Below are positions 7,983 through 16,599 of a stretch of DNA of 64,000 nucleotides, one piece after another (positions within the stretch are counted from its first letter, which is position 1; every line of letters begins with the position of its first letter). The notes under the pieces are model-generated. The model ran no database searches. It saw only the letters and a list, made by a program, of their open reading frames with translations, and had not been told where the DNA came from. The DNA comes from Leptothoe sp034932105 (GTDB lineage Bacteria > Cyanobacteriota > Cyanobacteriia > Phormidesmidales > Phormidesmidaceae): positions 1 to 64,000 of the forward strand of contig NZ_JAYGIG010000006.1 of assembly GCF_034932105.1 (NCBI RefSeq). Direction: 5' to 3'. The position numbers and the translations under genes are program-made.

Positions 7983-9182
7983 ATGACTGCCGAAAACGAA
8001 GCTGCCGTTAGTGCAGCAGTAGCTAAGCTTTACGATACCTATCCCTTCCCGCCAGAGCCTTTTCTCGATGAACCCCCACCTGGCTATAACTGGCGGTGGT
8101 ATTGGCCAACGGCCTACAACTTTTGCACAGGTAAGCTACCCGCAACAGAGCAGGTCAGGATTCTCGATGCGGGTTGTGGTTCAGGTGTTAGCACCGAATA
8201 CTTAGTCCATCTCAACCCTCAGGCCCAGGTTACCGGTATTGACCTCAGCGCTGGCACCTTGGAGGTGGCCCGTGAACGCTGTCAACGCTCACGGGCTGAC
8301 CGAGTAAACTTTCACAATCTCAGCATTTATGACGTGGATCAACTTGAAGGGCAGTTTGATCTGATCAACTGCGTGGGGGTGTTGCATCACATGCCCGACC
8401 CCATTCGGGGCATTCAAGCGCTAGCCCATAAGGTTGCCCCCGGCGGACTCCTGCATATATTTGTCTATGCCGCTCTGGGGCGGTGGGAAATTTCCCTGAT
8501 GCAGCAAGCCATAGCCATGCTGCAAGGGGAGCGCCGGGGAGACTATCGAGACGGGGTAGCCGTAGGCCGCCAGCTGTTTGATGCGCTGCCTGAAAATAAT
8601 CGCATTGTCAAACGAGACAAAGAGCGCTGGGCTTTGGAAAATCACCAGGATGAATGCTTTGCCGACATGTACGTCCATCCCCAAGAAGTGGACTACACCA
8701 TCGATACCCTCTTTGAACTAATCGATGCCTCGGGTTTAGAGTTCGTCGGGTTTTCTAACCCCCAATACTGGAGTTTGGAGCGATTGATCGCCAAAGCCCC
8801 TGACATGATGGCACGCGCTCAATCCTTGGAGCCGCGCGCCCAATATCGCCTGATTGAACTGCTCGATCCTGAACTTACCCACTATGAATTTTTCTTGGCG
8901 CGTCCTCCATTACCCCAGGTAGATTGGGCCGACGATCAGCGGCTGCTGTCAGCCTGTCCAACCCTGACCCCTTGTCTTTCCGGTTGGCCTAGCCGGTCCT
9001 TTTTTAATCCTGACTACCAGTTGGTAACCGTGAGTGAAGGTGAATACTCCTTTTTGCAAGCCTGTGAGGCGAACGATGGCAAAAAAACAGTGACTGACAT
9101 CTTGTCAGAGGCTCCATTGGCGCTGTCAGATGTGCGCTCATTGCAAACCCGGCAATTAATTCTGCTGATTTCCCCAGATTGA
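7983..9182 (+). CDS. Class I SAM-dependent methyltransferase, divergent from apcE
   Basis: The 399-residue product has a Rossmann methyltransferase core with motif I ILDAGCGSG (residues 60-68), the acidic post-motif GIDLS, and a motif IV region FDLINCVGVLHHMPDP like those of small-molecule methyltransferases. An aromatic- and proline-rich N-terminus (YDTYPFPPEPF...YNWRWYW) precedes the core, and about 180 extra residues follow it. I know similar long proteins in many cyanobacteria but no established substrate. Its place back-to-back with apcE could hint at a role in phycobilisome biogenesis, such as a modification, but that is only context. Monocistronic. Confidence 0.82.
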   Translation: MTAENEAAVSAAVAKLYDTYPFPPEPFLDEPPPGYNWRWYWPTAYNFCTGKLPATEQVRILDAGCGSGVSTEYLVHLNPQAQVTGIDLSAGTLEVARERCQRSRADRVNFHNLSIYDVDQLEGQFDLINCVGVLHHMPDPIRGIQALAHKVAPGGLLHIFVYAALGRWEISLMQQAIAMLQGERRGDYRDGVAVGRQLFDALPENNRIVKRDKERWALENHQDECFADMYVHPQEVDYTIDTLFELIDASGLEFVGFSNPQYWSLERLIAKAPDMMARAQSLEPRAQYRLIELLDPELTHYEFFLARPPLPQVDWADDQRLLSACPTLTPCLSGWPSRSFFNPDYQLVTVSEGEYSFLQACEANDGKKTVTDILSEAPLALSDVRSLQTRQLILLISPD

Positions 9183-9208
9183 TGATCAGATAAGTCACTG
9201 CATAGCGG

Positions 9209-9264
9209 CTGTAGGATAAGACCCACCTATTTAGGTAATGCCAGATGGGGGACTTATTCTACAG
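9209..9264 (+). terminator. Hairpin after the methyltransferase gene
   Basis: CTGTAGGATAAGACCCA (9209-9225) pairs imperfectly with the segment at 9246-9264, giving a stem of about 15 bp starting 27 bases past the stop. No T-tract follows, so it may be a transcript-end stabiliser rather than an intrinsic terminator. Confidence 0.4.
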
Positions 9265-9354
9265 GCAGCAAAAAACACTTATCTGTGGTAAGCCCGAGGG
9301 ATTGGTATTAAGTATTGTTAGCTTTAAATGATATGATTATCCTCGGCTTGCAGA

Positions 9355-9370
9355 AAGGGCTTCGGCCCTT
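9355..9370 (+). promoter_or_regulatory. TTCG-tetraloop hairpin in the atp operon leader
   Basis: AAGGGC-TTCG-GCCCTT forms a perfect 6-bp stem capped by the very stable UUCG-type loop, 28 bases before the GTG start of the first atp gene. No T-run follows. It probably marks the mRNA leader or end-protects the operon transcript. Confidence 0.4.
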
Positions 9371-9397
9371 AATGTTAAGTTAAATGGGCCGGTTTAA

Positions 9398-9868
9398 GTG
9401 ATTTCTGTGAACTTGCCAGACGAACCTCTTAGAGATTCATCCATGGATGAAAAAAATGACGTAGAAGCCCTTAGTGCCGATGCGTCGGTTTCTGGAGTTA
9501 TCTCTCCAGAGCCAGACTCTTCAATGGAAGAATACTATCAACTTCAGAATGAGTTGCTTTTGTTGACACTCTTGCTGATGGTAGTAGTCTTCATTTCGGT
9601 TTGGATGGCCTACTCCCTAAACACATCTCTCAATTACTTAATTGGGGCTTGTGCGGGTGTGGTTTACTTAAAATTGTTGGCTAGAAGTGTTGAGCAGCTT
9701 GGCAGGCAGAAATCTAAAGTGGGCAAGAATCAGCTTGCTCTTTTTATTGGATTAATAGTAGTCGCAACCCAGGTGGAGCAGCTACAAATCGTCCCAATTT
9801 TTTTAGGTTTCCTGACTTATAAAGCCGCCCTCATTGCGTACATGTTCAAGGCATTGTCAACGACTTAA
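9398..9868 (+). CDS. atp1: ATP synthase-associated protein Atp1/AtpI-like
   Basis: The 156-residue product has an acidic soluble N-terminus of about 50 residues and then four hydrophobic segments (about 53-70, 75-93, 105-122 and 130-152). It is the first gene of the ATP synthase operon, where cyanobacteria encode the small membrane protein Atp1 (UncI-like), thought to help assemble the c-ring or Fo. Sequence is poorly conserved in this family, so the call rests on position, size and topology. The start is either GTG 9398 or ATG 9443; the latter would remove 15 residues. It is 82 bases upstream of atpB. Confidence 0.8.
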   Translation: MISVNLPDEPLRDSSMDEKNDVEALSADASVSGVISPEPDSSMEEYYQLQNELLLLTLLLMVVVFISVWMAYSLNTSLNYLIGACAGVVYLKLLARSVEQLGRQKSKVGKNQLALFIGLIVVATQVEQLQIVPIFLGFLTYKAALIAYMFKALSTT

Positions 9869-9950
9869 TTAGGTTGGAGGCGTGCGCTGGCTGTATTAGT
9901 CGCTAATCATTTGATCTGGTGTTTTTTGGTCAACCTAACCTGAATTTAAG

Positions 9951-10706
9951 ATGCTAAGTTTGCTGCACTTTGATGTGTTGCCGTTAGCGAAGCTGGAGGT
10001 AGGTAATCACTTCTATTGGCATTTAGGAGGACTTCAACTCCATGGCCAGGTCTTCTTGACTTCATGGTTCGTGATTGGACTGCTTCTGATTGCTTCAGTA
10101 TTGGCAACCCGAAATATGCAGAGGGTGCCCCAAGGTTTGCAGAACCTGATGGAGTATGTCTTTGAGTTTGTCAGAGACATTGCTAGAAATCAGATTGGCG
10201 AAAAGGAATACCGTCCTTGGTTGCCATTTGTCGGCACATTATTTCTGTTTATCTTTGTGTCCAATTGGTCGGGAGCCCTTCTCCCTTGGCACGTCATCGA
10301 AATTCCTGAAGGAGAGCTTGCTGCTCCAACTGGTGATATCAACACTACGGTTGCCTTAGCTTTGTTAACATCTCTGGCATATTTTTATGCAGGATTTAAA
10401 AAGCGAGGTCTGGGATATTTCGCTAAGTACATTGAGCCAACGCCAATCTTGCTGCCAATTGCAATTCTTGAAGACTTTACCAAGCCACTTTCCCTGAGCT
10501 TCCGTCTCTTTGGAAATATCTTGGCAGATGAGCTTGTAGTTGCGGTTTTGGTGTTGTTGGTCCCTTTGTTTGTCCCCTTGCCCGTTATGATGTTGGGGCT
10601 GTTTACCAGTGCTATCCAAGCATTGGTGTTTGCTACCTTGGCTGCAGCTTACATCCACGAAGCTTTGGAAGGGCATGGTGACGAAGGTCACGAGGAACAT
10701 GCTTAG
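9951..10706 (+). CDS. atpB: ATP synthase Fo subunit a
   Basis: The 251-residue polytopic membrane protein contains the invariant Arg185 in LSLSFRLFGNILADE, the residue that faces the c-ring carboxylates and separates the two proton half-channels. Other family marks include PTPILLPIAILEDFTKPLSL before it and the C-terminal helix ending in AAYIHEALEGH. It forms the proton path of the thylakoid and plasma membrane ATP synthase. It is the second gene of the operon (called atpI in plastid nomenclature), 101 bases before the c-subunit gene. Length is normal for cyanobacteria. Confidence 0.97.
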   Translation: MLSLLHFDVLPLAKLEVGNHFYWHLGGLQLHGQVFLTSWFVIGLLLIASVLATRNMQRVPQGLQNLMEYVFEFVRDIARNQIGEKEYRPWLPFVGTLFLFIFVSNWSGALLPWHVIEIPEGELAAPTGDINTTVALALLTSLAYFYAGFKKRGLGYFAKYIEPTPILLPIAILEDFTKPLSLSFRLFGNILADELVVAVLVLLVPLFVPLPVMMLGLFTSAIQALVFATLAAAYIHEALEGHGDEGHEEHA

Positions 10707-10807
10707 CATTTATTGCTAAAGCGCCTCTATTCGCAGGTGATTTGTATACCTGTTTTTACTGACTCTCAGTCTTGTTTGTTTCGTATATACCGAAAAGGAA
10801 ATACATT

Positions 10808-11053
10808 ATGGATCCGTTAGTTGCTTCTGCTTCAGTCATCGCTGCCTCTCTAGCAGTTGGTTTGGCCGCCATTGGTCCTGGTATTGGTCAGGGTAATGCT
10901 TCTGGTAAAGCGGTTGAAGGTATTGCTCGTCAGCCTGAGGCAGAAGGTAAAATCCGTGGCACCTTGCTGCTGACTCTTGCATTTATGGAGTCTCTTACCA
11001 TCTACGGTCTGGTTATTTCTCTGGTACTTCTGTTTGCCAACCCCCTTGCTTAA
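10808..11053 (+). CDS. atpE: ATP synthase Fo subunit c (proteolipid)
   Basis: The 81-residue hairpin protein has two transmembrane helices. The first carries the glycine-rich packing motif (GLAAIGPGIGQGNASG) and the second the proton-carrying Glu61 in LAFMESLTIYGL. The polar loop RQPEAEGKIR contacts gamma. ATG 10808 gives the exact family length and follows the good Shine-Dalgarno AAGGAA; an in-frame start at 10772 is rejected. The ring size cannot be read from sequence. It is atpH in plastid nomenclature. A 177-base gap to the b' gene may reflect the differential expression needed for many c copies. Confidence 0.98.
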   Translation: MDPLVASASVIAASLAVGLAAIGPGIGQGNASGKAVEGIARQPEAEGKIRGTLLLTLAFMESLTIYGLVISLVLLFANPLA

Positions 11054-11230
11054 GGAAATGGGCGTTAAGGGTACTATCTGAGTTTTTCCCCCTTTGGGGC
11101 ATCAATGTTCTCTGGGTAGTGCCCTCTCAACCTTCATTATGTTTTATGCAACCTGGGTTGAGTCAATAAACACTTTTTTCTTTAAATTTCTTGCGCTTTG
11201 GTGGGTTCTCAGGTTTAGGGAAATCTAAGG

Positions 11231-11659
11231 ATGTTTGATTTTGATGCAACACTGCCTGTAATGGCGTTGCAATTCGTACTATTGACGTTTCTTCTGAATG
11301 CGGTTTTCTTTAAACCCATCTCGAAGACGATTGATGAGCGTGACGGCTATATTCGCGATAATAAAGCCTCGGCTGCAGAATATTTGGCAGCGGCTGAAAA
11401 GCTAGCTAAACAATATGAGGATGAACTCGCTGGCAGTCGTAAGCAGGCTCAGCAATTAATCGCTCAAGCTCAAGCTGAAGCTAAAGAAGTGGTTGATAAG
11501 CAGGTTGCTCAGGCTCAGGCTGAAGCTCAGCAACAGCGTGAGCAGGTTCAAAAAGAGCTTGATCAACAAAAAAACGAGGCATTTCAAGCGCTTGAATCGC
11601 AAGTGGATGTTTTGAGTCAACAGATTTTAGACAAACTGCTAGGTGCTCGAGCTGCTTAG
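11231..11659 (+). CDS. atpF2: ATP synthase Fo subunit b' (second b-type subunit)
   Basis: The 142-residue product has one N-terminal membrane helix (about residues 8-27) followed by an Ala/Gln/Glu-rich amphipathic helix that forms the right-handed coiled coil of the peripheral stalk. Phototrophs carry b and b' as a heterodimer rather than the b2 homodimer of E. coli; the presence of both genes side by side confirms this. It is named atpG in some cyanobacterial annotations, which should not be confused with the gamma subunit. It lies 70 bases before atpF in the same operon. Confidence 0.95.
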   Translation: MFDFDATLPVMALQFVLLTFLLNAVFFKPISKTIDERDGYIRDNKASAAEYLAAAEKLAKQYEDELAGSRKQAQQLIAQAQAEAKEVVDKQVAQAQAEAQQQREQVQKELDQQKNEAFQALESQVDVLSQQILDKLLGARAA

Positions 11660-11729
11660 GTGCATCATTTTGGCCTTTTGACTCGCTGGAGTTTAGGGAG
11701 CCACATTTTTTAAGGATTATTGGCGCGCA

Positions 11730-12266
11730 GTGATTGCTATGGTTGAAAACTTTTGGCTACTGGCGACTGAAGAAGGTGGGTTTGGTTTAAATTTCAATAT
11801 TTTAGAAACCAACCTAATCAATCTTTCTATTTTGGTCGCCCTAATTGTCTATTTTGGACGAAGCTTTTTAGGTGGCATTATGTCCGAGCGTCGTTCGGCT
11901 ATTGAGGCGGCTATTCAGGATGTTGAAAAACGCCAGAAAGAGGCTTCAAAGGCCTTAGTCGAAGGGCAGAAGAACTTAGCTCAGGCGCAGGCTACAGCGG
12001 CGAAGATAAAGTCTGATGGCGAGGCGTCCGCTAAGGTAGCCAAAGACAATATCTTGGCTCAGGCATCCAAAGATATCCAGCGCATGAAGGACGAAGCTGC
12101 CCAAGATATGACTGCTCAACGGGATCGTGTGGTAGCTGAATTGCGCCAACAGATTTCTGCCCTTGCGGTTGAGAAGGTTGAGGCGCAGCTGCGGTCACAT
12201 ATAGATGAAGGCGTTCAACAGAAGCTGATTGATCAGAGTATTGGTCTATTGGGAGGTAGCTTGTGA
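11730..12266 (+). CDS. atpF: ATP synthase Fo subunit b
   Basis: The 178-residue peripheral stalk subunit has a membrane helix (about 27-47, LINLSILVALIVYFGRSFLG) and a long charged helix. The sequence FGRSFLGGIMSERRSAIEAAI right after the membrane is the conserved b-subunit hinge. It pairs with b' and binds delta at the top of F1. GTG 11730 is about 12 bases after an AAGGAT; ATG 11739 is a second possibility. Its TGA stop overlaps the GTG start of atpH by four bases, so the two are translationally coupled. Confidence 0.95.
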   Translation: MIAMVENFWLLATEEGGFGLNFNILETNLINLSILVALIVYFGRSFLGGIMSERRSAIEAAIQDVEKRQKEASKALVEGQKNLAQAQATAAKIKSDGEASAKVAKDNILAQASKDIQRMKDEAAQDMTAQRDRVVAELRQQISALAVEKVEAQLRSHIDEGVQQKLIDQSIGLLGGSL

Positions 12267-12826
12267 AGGATAGCGTGGTGATTGAGGGCCTAGTAGCCCC
12301 TTATGCTCAGGCTCTATTGTCCATTGCTCAGAATGGTGATTTGACCGATCGTTTTGCCCAGGATTGCCTCTCAATCCGCAGCGTGTTGGCCTCATCTCCT
12401 GAGTTGACTCAGTTGCTTGAGAACCCAATTGCTAAGCCTGACGTTAAGAAGGGCGTTCTGCGTCAGATATTGGGTGAAACCCTGCATCCGACAATGCTGA
12501 ACTTTGTCATGTTGCTGGTGGACCGAGGCCGGATCCCTTTTGTGGGGGCTATGTGCCAGCGTTACCAGGAACTATTCCGTGAGCTAAATCAAATCGTTTT
12601 AGCTGATGTGACTTCTGCGGTACCCCTATCTGATTCCCAAAAGGATTCGATTCGCCAGAAGGTCGTCGCTATGACGGGAGCTCAATCTGTAGAGTTGGAA
12701 ACAGCTTTAGATTCTGAGTTGTTAGGTGGCGTCATCATCAAGGTGGGTTCCCAGGTGATAGATGCCAGTTTGCGAGGTCAGCTGCGGCGTATCAGCATTC
12801 AGTTGGGTAGCGCTTCTTCTCGCTAG
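12263..12826 (+). CDS. atpH: ATP synthase F1 subunit delta
   Basis: The 187-residue OSCP/delta protein has an N-terminal helical domain that starts VAPYAQALLSIAQ, the family's Y-A-x-AL pattern, and a C-terminal part ending GGVIIKVGSQVIDASLRGQL, the canonical G-G-x-x-I-x-x-G motif. It joins the b/b' stalk to the alpha subunits. The GTG start overlaps the atpF stop (GTGA), typical for this operon. It is atpD in cyanobacterial/plastid nomenclature. 157 bases separate it from atpA. Confidence 0.96.
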   Translation: MKDSVVIEGLVAPYAQALLSIAQNGDLTDRFAQDCLSIRSVLASSPELTQLLENPIAKPDVKKGVLRQILGETLHPTMLNFVMLLVDRGRIPFVGAMCQRYQELFRELNQIVLADVTSAVPLSDSQKDSIRQKVVAMTGAQSVELETALDSELLGGVIIKVGSQVIDASLRGQLRRISIQLGSASSR

Positions 12827-12983
12827 GGTGTTTAGGTTGAGGACATTCTGTTCTTGGCCTGTGTTTGGAAGGCGATGTGGTTAAGACTGGACATTTTAAG
12901 CGTTAATCTTATCAGCGCCAATCTTAGTCAAACATTGTTTAAGTTGATTTTTTGTTGATATCTGAGTTAATAGAGCAACTCCC

Positions 12984-14498
12984 ATGGTAAGCATCAAACC
13001 TGATGAAATCAGTAGCATTATTCAGCAGCAAATTGAGCAGTACGACCAGGATGTCAAGATATCCAATGTAGGTACTGTGCTGCAGGTAGGTGACGGTATT
13101 GCCCGCATCTATGGCCTTGATCAGGCTATGTCCAGTGAACTGCTTGAGTTTGAAGACGGTACTATCGGTATTGCCCTAAACCTGGAAGAGGATAATGTGG
13201 GTGCGGTACTGATGGGTACTGGCCGCAACCTTAAGGAAGGCAGTTCGGTTAAGTCCACTGGTAAAGTGGCGGAGATCCCTGTGGGAGCGGCCATGTTGGG
13301 CCGTGTGGTCGATGCCTTGGCCCGTCCCATTGATGGTAAGGGGGACATTGCCGCCACTGAAACCCGTCTGCTGGAATCACCCGCCCCTGGGATTATTGGC
13401 CGTAAATCAGTTTATGAGCCTATGCAAACGGGAATCACTGCGATTGACGCGATGATTCCTGTTGGTCGTGGTCAGCGTGAACTAATTATTGGTGACCGCC
13501 AGACGGGTAAAACTGCGATCGCAATCGACACCATTCTCAACCAGGCCGACCAAGACGTGGTTTGTGTCTACGTTGCCGTGGGCCAAAAAGCAGCCTCGGT
13601 CGCCCAAGTGGTGGGTTTGCTAGAAGAGCGTGGTGCCATGGCTTACACCATTGTGGTTTGTGCCAGTGCCAACGACCCTGCGCCGCTCCAGTTCTTGGCT
13701 CCCTACACCGGTGCAACCCTGGCCGAGTACTTTATGTACCAGGGCAAAGCGACGCTGGTGATCTACGATGACCTGTCCAAGCAAGCCCAGGCCTATCGCC
13801 AAATGTCTTTGCTGCTACGTCGTCCACCTGGTCGTGAAGCCTATCCTGGAGACGTATTCTTTATCCATTCTCGTCTGCTAGAGCGCGCTGCTAAGCTGAG
13901 CCCAGAATTGGGTGAAGGTAGTATGACCGCCCTGCCCATTATTGAAACCCAGGCAGGTGACGTTTCGGCTTATATTCCCACCAACGTCATTTCCATTACC
14001 GACGGTCAGATCTTCCTCTCCTCTGACTTGTTTAACTCCGGTCTACGCCCTGCCATTAACGCCGGTATCTCCGTATCCCGTGTGGGTGGTGCAGCCCAGA
14101 CTAAGGTCATGAAGAAAGTGGCCGGTAAACTCAAGCTGGAATTGGCTCAGTTTGACGAGCTGCAGGCCTTTGCCCAGTTCGCCTCTGACCTAGATGCAGC
14201 TACCCAAGGCCAGCTGGCTCGTGGTGTTCGTCTGCGGGAACTCCTCAAGCAGTCTCAGTACTCTCCCCGTTCTTTGCATGAGCAGGTAACTGTTGTATAC
14301 GGCGGTATTAACGGTTTGTTTGATGATGTCCCCGTCGAGAAAGTTGCTCCCCTCGTGGCCGAGTTGTGTAACTACATCAACACCAGCAAGCCTGAATTGG
14401 TGAAGGAAGTCAATGAAGGCAAAAATATGACTGACAAGGTTGAAGCCTTGATCAAAGAGTCAATTGCCGAGTGTAAGCAGTCCTTTATGGCGGCATAG
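12984..14498 (+). CDS. atpA: ATP synthase F1 subunit alpha
   Basis: The 504-residue product has the N-terminal crown barrel, the nucleotide-binding domain with Walker A GDRQTGKTAIAID, and the noncatalytic-site segment SVSRVGGAAQ containing the arginine finger contributed to the beta site. The start MVSIKPDEISSIIQQQIEQY is the usual cyanobacterial one. Together with beta it forms the F1 hexamer; atpB/atpE for beta and epsilon are not in this window, as in most cyanobacteria, where they form a separate unit. It is followed after 64 bases by the gamma gene. Confidence 0.98.
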   Translation: MVSIKPDEISSIIQQQIEQYDQDVKISNVGTVLQVGDGIARIYGLDQAMSSELLEFEDGTIGIALNLEEDNVGAVLMGTGRNLKEGSSVKSTGKVAEIPVGAAMLGRVVDALARPIDGKGDIAATETRLLESPAPGIIGRKSVYEPMQTGITAIDAMIPVGRGQRELIIGDRQTGKTAIAIDTILNQADQDVVCVYVAVGQKAASVAQVVGLLEERGAMAYTIVVCASANDPAPLQFLAPYTGATLAEYFMYQGKATLVIYDDLSKQAQAYRQMSLLLRRPPGREAYPGDVFFIHSRLLERAAKLSPELGEGSMTALPIIETQAGDVSAYIPTNVISITDGQIFLSSDLFNSGLRPAINAGISVSRVGGAAQTKVMKKVAGKLKLELAQFDELQAFAQFASDLDAATQGQLARGVRLRELLKQSQYSPRSLHEQVTVVYGGINGLFDDVPVEKVAPLVAELCNYINTSKPELVKEVNEGKNMTDKVEALIKESIAECKQSFMAA

Positions 14499-14513
14499 GA
14501 GGGATCGGCCCAG

Positions 14514-14542
14514 CTCCCCCATGCCCTGATGGGTTGGGGGAG
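14514..14542 (+). promoter_or_regulatory. Hairpin between atpA and the gamma gene
   Basis: CTCCCCCATGCCC (14514-14526) can pair with GGGTTGGGGGAG (14531-14542) over about 11 bp. No T-tract follows, so it more likely slows decay or processing between the alpha and gamma messages than terminates them. Confidence 0.35.
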
Positions 14543-14562
14543 TCAGGCTAGAAATAACGCGT

Positions 14563-15507
14563 ATGGCTAATCTCAAATTTATTCGTGACCGTATTCAGTC
14601 GGTCAAAAATACTCGGAAAATCACTGAAGCAATGCGCCTGGTGGCGGCGGCGAAAGTGCGTCGCGCCCAGGAACAGGTTGAGGCGACTCGTCCTTTTGCC
14701 GATCGCTTAGCCCAGGTGTTTTTTGGTCTTCAAACTCGACTCAAGTTTGAAGATGCCAATCTGCCCCTATTGCAGACCCGCGAGGTCAAAAATGTTGGCT
14801 TGGTGGTTGTCTCAGCCGATCGCGGCCTATGTGGTGGCTATAACAGCAACATCATTCGCCGCGCTGAGCAGCGGGCTAAGGAGCTAGATGCGGCTGGTAC
14901 GGGCTATCAGATGATTCTGATTGGACGTAAGGCGGTGCAGTACTTTAAGAATCGTAACTATCCTATCGATTCTATCTTTGAGAATCTAGAGCAGATTCCC
15001 ACGGCGGATGAGGCTTCTAAGATTTCTGATCAGGCCCTGTCTTTGTTTTTATCGGAAGAGGTCGACCGTGTAGAGTTGATTTTCACTAAGTTTGTTTCCT
15101 TGATTAGCTCTCGTCCGGTGATTCAAACATTGTTGCCTCTAGATCCCGAGGGTCTGGATAAGGAAGATGAAGTCTTCCGCCTCACCAGTCGTGGTGGCCA
15201 GTTTAAGGTTGAACGCTCAGCGGTGGAAACTGAAGAAAAGCAGTTGCCCCAGGACATGCTCTTTGAGCAGGATCCGGTGCAAATTCTGGATGCATTACTG
15301 CCCCTATATCTGAATAATCAGATTTTGCGTGCATTACAAGAATCTGCTGCCAGTGAGCTAGCGGCTCGGATGACGGCGATGAACAATGCTAGTGAAAATG
15401 CTAGCGATCTGGTCAAAACCTTGACCCTTGACTACAACAAGGCCCGTCAGGCTGCCATTACCCAGGAAATTCTGGAGGTAGTGGGTGGTGCCGCTGCCTT
15501 GACCTAG
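14563..15507 (+). CDS. atpG: ATP synthase F1 subunit gamma
   Basis: The 314-residue rotor shaft begins MANLKFIRDRIQSVKNTRKITEAM and ends with the coiled-coil strand AAITQEILEVVGGAAAL, both canonical. Around residues 195-235 it has the phototroph-specific insertion (EDEVFRLTSRGGQFKVE...). In chloroplasts this insertion carries two cysteines for thioredoxin control; here none is present, as usual for cyanobacteria, where the insertion still limits ATP hydrolysis in the dark. It is atpC in cyanobacterial/plastid nomenclature. It is the last gene of the operon, before a strong terminator. Confidence 0.98.
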   Translation: MANLKFIRDRIQSVKNTRKITEAMRLVAAAKVRRAQEQVEATRPFADRLAQVFFGLQTRLKFEDANLPLLQTREVKNVGLVVVSADRGLCGGYNSNIIRRAEQRAKELDAAGTGYQMILIGRKAVQYFKNRNYPIDSIFENLEQIPTADEASKISDQALSLFLSEEVDRVELIFTKFVSLISSRPVIQTLLPLDPEGLDKEDEVFRLTSRGGQFKVERSAVETEEKQLPQDMLFEQDPVQILDALLPLYLNNQILRALQESAASELAARMTAMNNASENASDLVKTLTLDYNKARQAAITQEILEVVGGAAALT

Positions 15508-15809
15508 CTGGTCTCGTCTAGCTGGACTATTGGTGCTAATGGAGTTGCTCTAAGTTTTAACCCCATATGTGTGGCAGTGCTACGGCACTGCCTTTTTTTT
15601 GCCCAAGGGTCGTAAAGGGGTTTTCCCTTTTTTAAAAAAGGCTATATCCTGAACTCTATGGCAAAGGCTCTGGGGTAAATGCTCTGGTGATCTGGGGGTG
15701 GTGTTACATTGGCTGCATAACTCCGTAGTTAAGGATGTGATGGTCCTGGGCTAATGTACTGCATGCCATAGTTACTCAATGTCATCGTCAACTGTTGTGG
15801 ACAGTGCCC
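15508..15809. other. Spacer after the atp operon
   Basis: 302 bases. The left part carries the operon terminator; the right part is the upstream region of the next gene. No gene is visible. Confidence 0.5.
15573..15600 (+). terminator. Terminator of the ATP synthase operon
   Basis: GGCAGTGC (15573-15580) and GCACTGCC (15585-15592) form a perfect 8-bp GC-rich stem with the loop TACG, followed at once by eight T residues. This is a textbook intrinsic terminator, 66 bases past the gamma stop. Confidence 0.92.
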
Positions 15810-16262
15810 ATGGTTAATGAAGTATCTCAGTGGTTAGCGGAGATTCAAACGTTACAGCAGCAGCTGCAACTTCTTAGTCAAGAACGGGACCAAGCCTATG
15901 CCAGTGCTGCTAACTGGCGGAGGTTATATGAATCCGAGTCCGAGCAGCGTCGGAATGATTCGGAGAGAAGTCAGACGCGGATTCGGGCCTTGGCCAATCA
16001 GTTGACTATGTTTCAGCAGGCCCCTGTGAATGGTGAAGCCTCTGCTGATTTGGCTCAGGTGTTAGCGGATGTAAACCAGGTGGAGTCAGTGGATGCGTTG
16101 CGATCGCAATTAACCGATGCCCTGACCCTCTGTGATCAACTTTCCAATGCCCTGAAGGCTGAGCAAGCTGCCCATGAAGAAACTCGTCACAGCCTCACCA
16201 CTGCCCTAGGCGATACCATTGACCTGCTAGCCAAAGAGCAGGCTTCTATCCCCGCTGATTAA
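15810..16262 (+). CDS. Conserved cyanobacterial coiled-coil protein of unknown function
   Basis: The 150-residue hydrophilic product starts VNEVSQWLAEIQTLQQQLQLL and continues as a predicted coiled coil with the segment ASAANWRRLYESESEQRR, then a second helical part rich in Leu, Ala and Gln. There is no signal peptide or membrane helix. I have seen this kind of short coiled-coil protein annotated only as hypothetical in cyanobacteria. ATG 15810 is preferred to a start 15 bases upstream because MVNEVSQW is the more natural N-terminus. It stands alone between the atp terminator and a repeat-rich spacer. Confidence 0.75.
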   Translation: MVNEVSQWLAEIQTLQQQLQLLSQERDQAYASAANWRRLYESESEQRRNDSERSQTRIRALANQLTMFQQAPVNGEASADLAQVLADVNQVESVDALRSQLTDALTLCDQLSNALKAEQAAHEETRHSLTTALGDTIDLLAKEQASIPAD

Positions 16263-16599
16263 ATTAGGCTGATTAAATTAGGACCACGGGGCTATCTTGA
16301 TTTAGGCAAGATAGTCGGCAAGATAGTCAGTTATGGTCCGTGGGCCCACGGGTAGCTAATGATTATGACTATTTTCCCCCTGGAGACCCCTGGCCCACCT
16401 TGGGACCCCTTGGTAATCTGTTATGTCTCCCTTGGTGAGTCTGGGTTCGCCTAACCCATCAGGACAAGTTTAGACAGGTATTACGGGCCAGATTAAATAT
16501 TGGTATCTTTTGATGAAGTTATACGTGGAACTTTTGGGATACAATCCTAGTCACAACTGCGCTAGGTAGTTATTACTAGCGACAAATAATATCAATCAT
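16263..16599. repeat. Repeat-rich spacer with tandem 13-mers and a palindrome
   Basis: Two immediate duplications are visible. CTGATTAAATTAGG occurs twice across the stop codon of the preceding gene (about 16255-16282), and GGCAAGATAGTC occurs twice (about 16305-16330). CTATCTT/AAGATAG can form a hairpin around them. A perfect 14-bp palindrome CCGTGGGCCCACGG lies at 16338-16351. These look like slippage duplications within a folded 3' end; the palindrome could act in termination, but there is no T-run. Confidence 0.5.
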
